Of a DNA stretch of 64,000 bases, positions 61,896 to 64,000 are shown piece by piece. Position 1 is the first letter of the stretch, and the number at the start of each line of letters is the position of its first letter. The stretch comes from Mammaliicoccus lentus (GTDB lineage: Bacteria; Bacillota; Bacilli; Staphylococcales; Staphylococcaceae): NCBI RefSeq assembly GCF_002902755.1, contig NZ_PPRS01000004.1, positions 62,001 to 126,000 on the forward strand, written 5' to 3'. The notes below the pieces were generated by a model. The model had not been told where the DNA came from, ran no database searches, and saw nothing but the letters and a program-made list of their open reading frames with translations. Position numbers and translations under genes: made by a program.

Positions 61896-63320
61896 GTGAA
61901 TAAGTTATTTATTAATGGTCAGTTTGTTGAAAGTAAATCTACTGAAGATTTAGATGTTATTAACCCTGCGACTGAAGAGGTTATCGATACAGTGACTTTA
62001 GCGAATGAAGATGATGCTGAGAAGGCTATTAAAGGTTCTAATGCTGCTCAGTTGGAATGGGAAAAGGTTAATATTATTAAACGTGCAAAAATAGTTGAGG
62101 CATTGGCTGAAAAACTTGAGAAAAACAAAGATGAACTTGCTAAAATTTATGTAGAAGAGCAAGGTAAAATATATAGTTCTGCTATTGGAGAAATTGATAA
62201 GTCTATTGAATATATTAAATATATGTGTAGCTTAGCTAGAAAGAATAACGGTGAGGTTCTTCAAAGTGAGGTTGAAAATGAAACTGTTATTCTTACTAAA
62301 AAACCTGTAGGGACAACTGTCGGTATTATTCCATGGAACGCACCAATATTTGTATTAATGAGAAAGCTTATTCCGGCTCTTGTTACAGGTTGTTCTATTG
62401 TTGTAAAACCAAGTGAAGAAACACCTTTCGGAACTTTCAAAATAGCTGAATATATCCAAGAAACAGATATACCAGATGGCCTTGTTCAAATTTTAACGGG
62501 TACTGGCTCAGATGTCGGCAATTATCTATCTCAAAGTAAAAATGTAGATTTTATTTCTATTACGGGCAGTATCGGTGCTGGAAAATCTGTTATGGAGAAT
62601 GCAGCTAGTAATGTTAAAGGTGTAAACTTAGAACTTGGTGGTAAAGCACCAGCGATTGTAACGAAAAATGCAGATTTAGAAAAAGCTGCTGAATACATTG
62701 TACAAGCAAGAATTAATAATAGTGGTCAAGTATGTACATGTCCTGAGCGTATATATGTTGAAAAAGACGTATTCAATGACTTTTTAGAAATCGTTAAGCG
62801 TAAAATGAAAGACGTTCGCCCTGGAGATCCTAATGATAAAGAAACAACGATGGGATCGATGATTAACCAAAAACAATTATCAGCAGTAGATGACAAGGTA
62901 CAAACTGCCATTAAGGAAGGTGCGAAAGTAGAATTAGGTGGTAATATAATAGATCGTAAAGGATTCTTCTATGAACCAACAGTGTTAACGAATTTATCTA
63001 AAGATTCTGTAGCGATGAAAGAAGAAATCTTTGGACCAGTATTACCGATTGTTAGTTATGACGCTTTCGACGAAGCCATAGATGAAGCGAACAATACTGA
63101 ATATGGTCTTTCTTCTTATATATTTACTGAAAACCTAAAAGAAGCAATGTTAGCAAGTGAAAGATTAAAATTCGGAGAAGTATATGTTAATTGTGAAGCA
63201 GAAGAAGCAATTGTAGGTTATCATGCAGGATGGCGTCAATCAGGATTAGGTGGCGCAGATGGTATTAACGGATTTGAAGAATATTTAAATACGACAGTAA
63301 CTTATATACGTTATGAATAA
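61896..63320 (+). CDS. aldA: Aldehyde dehydrogenase (AldA-like; lactaldehyde/glycolaldehyde type)
   Basis: NAD-dependent aldehyde oxidiser of 474 aa, the AldA length. The catalytic cysteine is C280 in NSGQVCTCPERIYV and the general base E246 in VNLELGGKAP; PWNAPIFVLMRK (146-157) and GSIGAGKSV (about 224-232) line the cofactor site. GTG 61896 has AAGGGAGG upstream. In sugar-acid and pentose pathways AldA oxidises lactaldehyde or glycolaldehyde; a link to the nearby ara/uronate genes is inference. Confidence 0.88.
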   Translation: MNKLFINGQFVESKSTEDLDVINPATEEVIDTVTLANEDDAEKAIKGSNAAQLEWEKVNIIKRAKIVEALAEKLEKNKDELAKIYVEEQGKIYSSAIGEIDKSIEYIKYMCSLARKNNGEVLQSEVENETVILTKKPVGTTVGIIPWNAPIFVLMRKLIPALVTGCSIVVKPSEETPFGTFKIAEYIQETDIPDGLVQILTGTGSDVGNYLSQSKNVDFISITGSIGAGKSVMENAASNVKGVNLELGGKAPAIVTKNADLEKAAEYIVQARINNSGQVCTCPERIYVEKDVFNDFLEIVKRKMKDVRPGDPNDKETTMGSMINQKQLSAVDDKVQTAIKEGAKVELGGNIIDRKGFFYEPTVLTNLSKDSVAMKEEIFGPVLPIVSYDAFDEAIDEANNTEYGLSSYIFTENLKEAMLASERLKFGEVYVNCEAEEAIVGYHAGWRQSGLGGADGINGFEEYLNTTVTYIRYE

Positions 63321-63355
63321 AATGAGTTAGGTATGAGAACTTTTTTAAAAAATTC

Positions 63356-63388
63356 AGGCTGAGACATTTATTAATGTCTCAGCCTAAT
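63356..63388. terminator. Bidirectional terminator (AGGCTGAGACATT family)
   Basis: Perfect 13-bp stem (63356-63368 / 63373-63385), between the converging aldA and CPBP genes. Confidence 0.82.
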
Positions 63389-63408
63389 TTATTTGTAACG
63401 CTAAATAA

Positions 63409-64000
63409 TTAGATTTTGGAACTCTTTCTCTTAACTAAAGCGAGGATTGATAATATTAATATACTACCAATAATAACCCAGCCAAAGGATAAATAGATAA
63501 CCATAATTCCAGGAATATCTTCTTTAAAAGAGATGAGGTTAGGGTATTTTGGGTTCGTTCCATTTGAAGCTATATACCTTGTAACGCCTAAGTAAACAAG
63601 GTGAAATAGTATGTTAACCCAAAGTGAGCCACTACAGTATTTGTATAACTGTAATGCAATACCAAATGTAAATATAAGAATAACGTAAGATATATTTATA
63701 TCTAGAGATTTATTTAGGACGAAGCTCGTCACTGTTGTTGAGAACGTTGCTATACAAACAAATAATATTGGTTGAAGAAATATTGTAACGATAAAACGGA
63801 ATTTTTTACTTAACTCGTTTAATACTAAACCACGTATAAAAACCTCTTCAGGAAATGCTTCATATAAAAAAGCAGTAACAATATTTAATAATATAGCTGA
63901 GATAACTCCAGAAGATAAATTGAACTGAATGTCTCTAATTAATCCAAGCTGATAAGCAGATAATAACCCTAAAACAACTAATATAAAAGGCGTTAAAATA
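63409..64000 (-). CDS. CPBP-family intramembrane metalloprotease, C-terminal part (truncated by window edge)
   Basis: Reading leftward the frame is open to base 64000, so the start is outside. About 196 residues are visible. The zinc motif is near the truncated end: EAFPEEVFIRGL (the EExxxR of CPBP/Abi proteases) at about 63820-63860, and the third motif histidine in NILFHLVYL near 63590-63620. Several hydrophobic helices surround them. Type II CAAX-like protease family; in staphylococci such proteins cleave or sense membrane peptides, but the role here is unknown. An internal GTG at 63732 is not the start. Confidence 0.8.
   Translation of the reverse strand, partial: ILTPFILVVLGLLSAYQLGLIRDIQFNLSSGVISAILLNIVTAFLYEAFPEEVFIRGLVLNELSKKFRFIVTIFLQPILFVCIATFSTTVTSFVLNKSLDINISYVILIFTFGIALQLYKYCSGSLWVNILFHLVYLGVTRYIASNGTNPKYPNLISFKEDIPGIMVIYLSFGWVIIGSILILSILALVKRKSSKI

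Overview
The window is AT-rich Firmicute DNA that reads as a staphylococcal chromosome. The gene order gltS / hemQ / pta-lipL / argS / BtuF-FecCD / alpha-beta hydrolase / sarA, and a recognisable SarA, place it in Staphylococcaceae. The L-arabinose and hexuronate/hexonate clusters and the divergence from S. aureus suggest the sciuri group (Mammaliicoccus), which is an inference. I see no rRNA, tRNA, CRISPR array, insertion sequence or prophage. Both ends cut through genes: gltS at the left and a CPBP-family membrane protease at the right.

Layout. 1-4.2 kb: end of gltS, hemQ (coproheme decarboxylase) and a MetNIQ/NlpA-type ABC importer. 4.2-18.6 kb: conserved core with pta-lipL, a DUF1450 protein, GNAT-hydratase-HD operon, ywhD, ywiB-argS, a haem/cobalamin/siderophore-type binding protein and permease without an ATPase, a HAD plus alpha/beta-hydrolase pair with altered catalytic residues, a secreted protein, a membrane protein, a second hydrolase and sarA. 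18.9-24.1 kb: mannitol PTS operon mtlA-mtlR-mtlF-mtlD with a candidate MtlR operator. 24.4-29.9 kb: a six-gene operon matching the Bacillus subtilis yxe (S-(2-succino)cysteine) locus without yxeP. 30.2-42.8 kb: accessory and stress genes, including two with sigma-B type promoters, an XRE regulator cassette with a doubled operator, an MFS exporter, carboxylesterase, PAP2, mgtE, NmrA/TetR, a secreted serine protease and a YeiH/LysR pair.

42.8-53.3 kb is the metabolic centrepiece: an IclR regulator divergent from kdgA-kdgK-adh-uxuA-uxuB-exuT-uxaE-adh, followed by a convergent LDH2-type dehydrogenase. It encodes tagaturonate epimerisation, fructuronate reduction, mannonate dehydration, KDG phosphorylation and KDPG cleavage, but no uronate isomerase UxaC. 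Two RspB/LgoD-like zinc dehydrogenases stand where UxaC would be expected. Hexonates (L-gulonate, L-galactonate) may therefore be the true substrates. 53.5-60.3 kb is araR-araBDA-araE. 60.3-64 kb holds a tandem repeat, a DUF3923 protein, an AraC protein with an unusual C-terminal domain, aldA and the CPBP fragment.

Regulation visible in the DNA ties the sugar clusters together. CcpA (cre) sites lie over the -35 of kdgA and of the LDH2 gene and just before araB. The kdgA and LDH2 promoters share a 16-bp motif that may be the IclR operator. Two families of three-unit, 41-42 bp tandem palindromes and a four-copy family of near-identical terminators are dispersed through the window.
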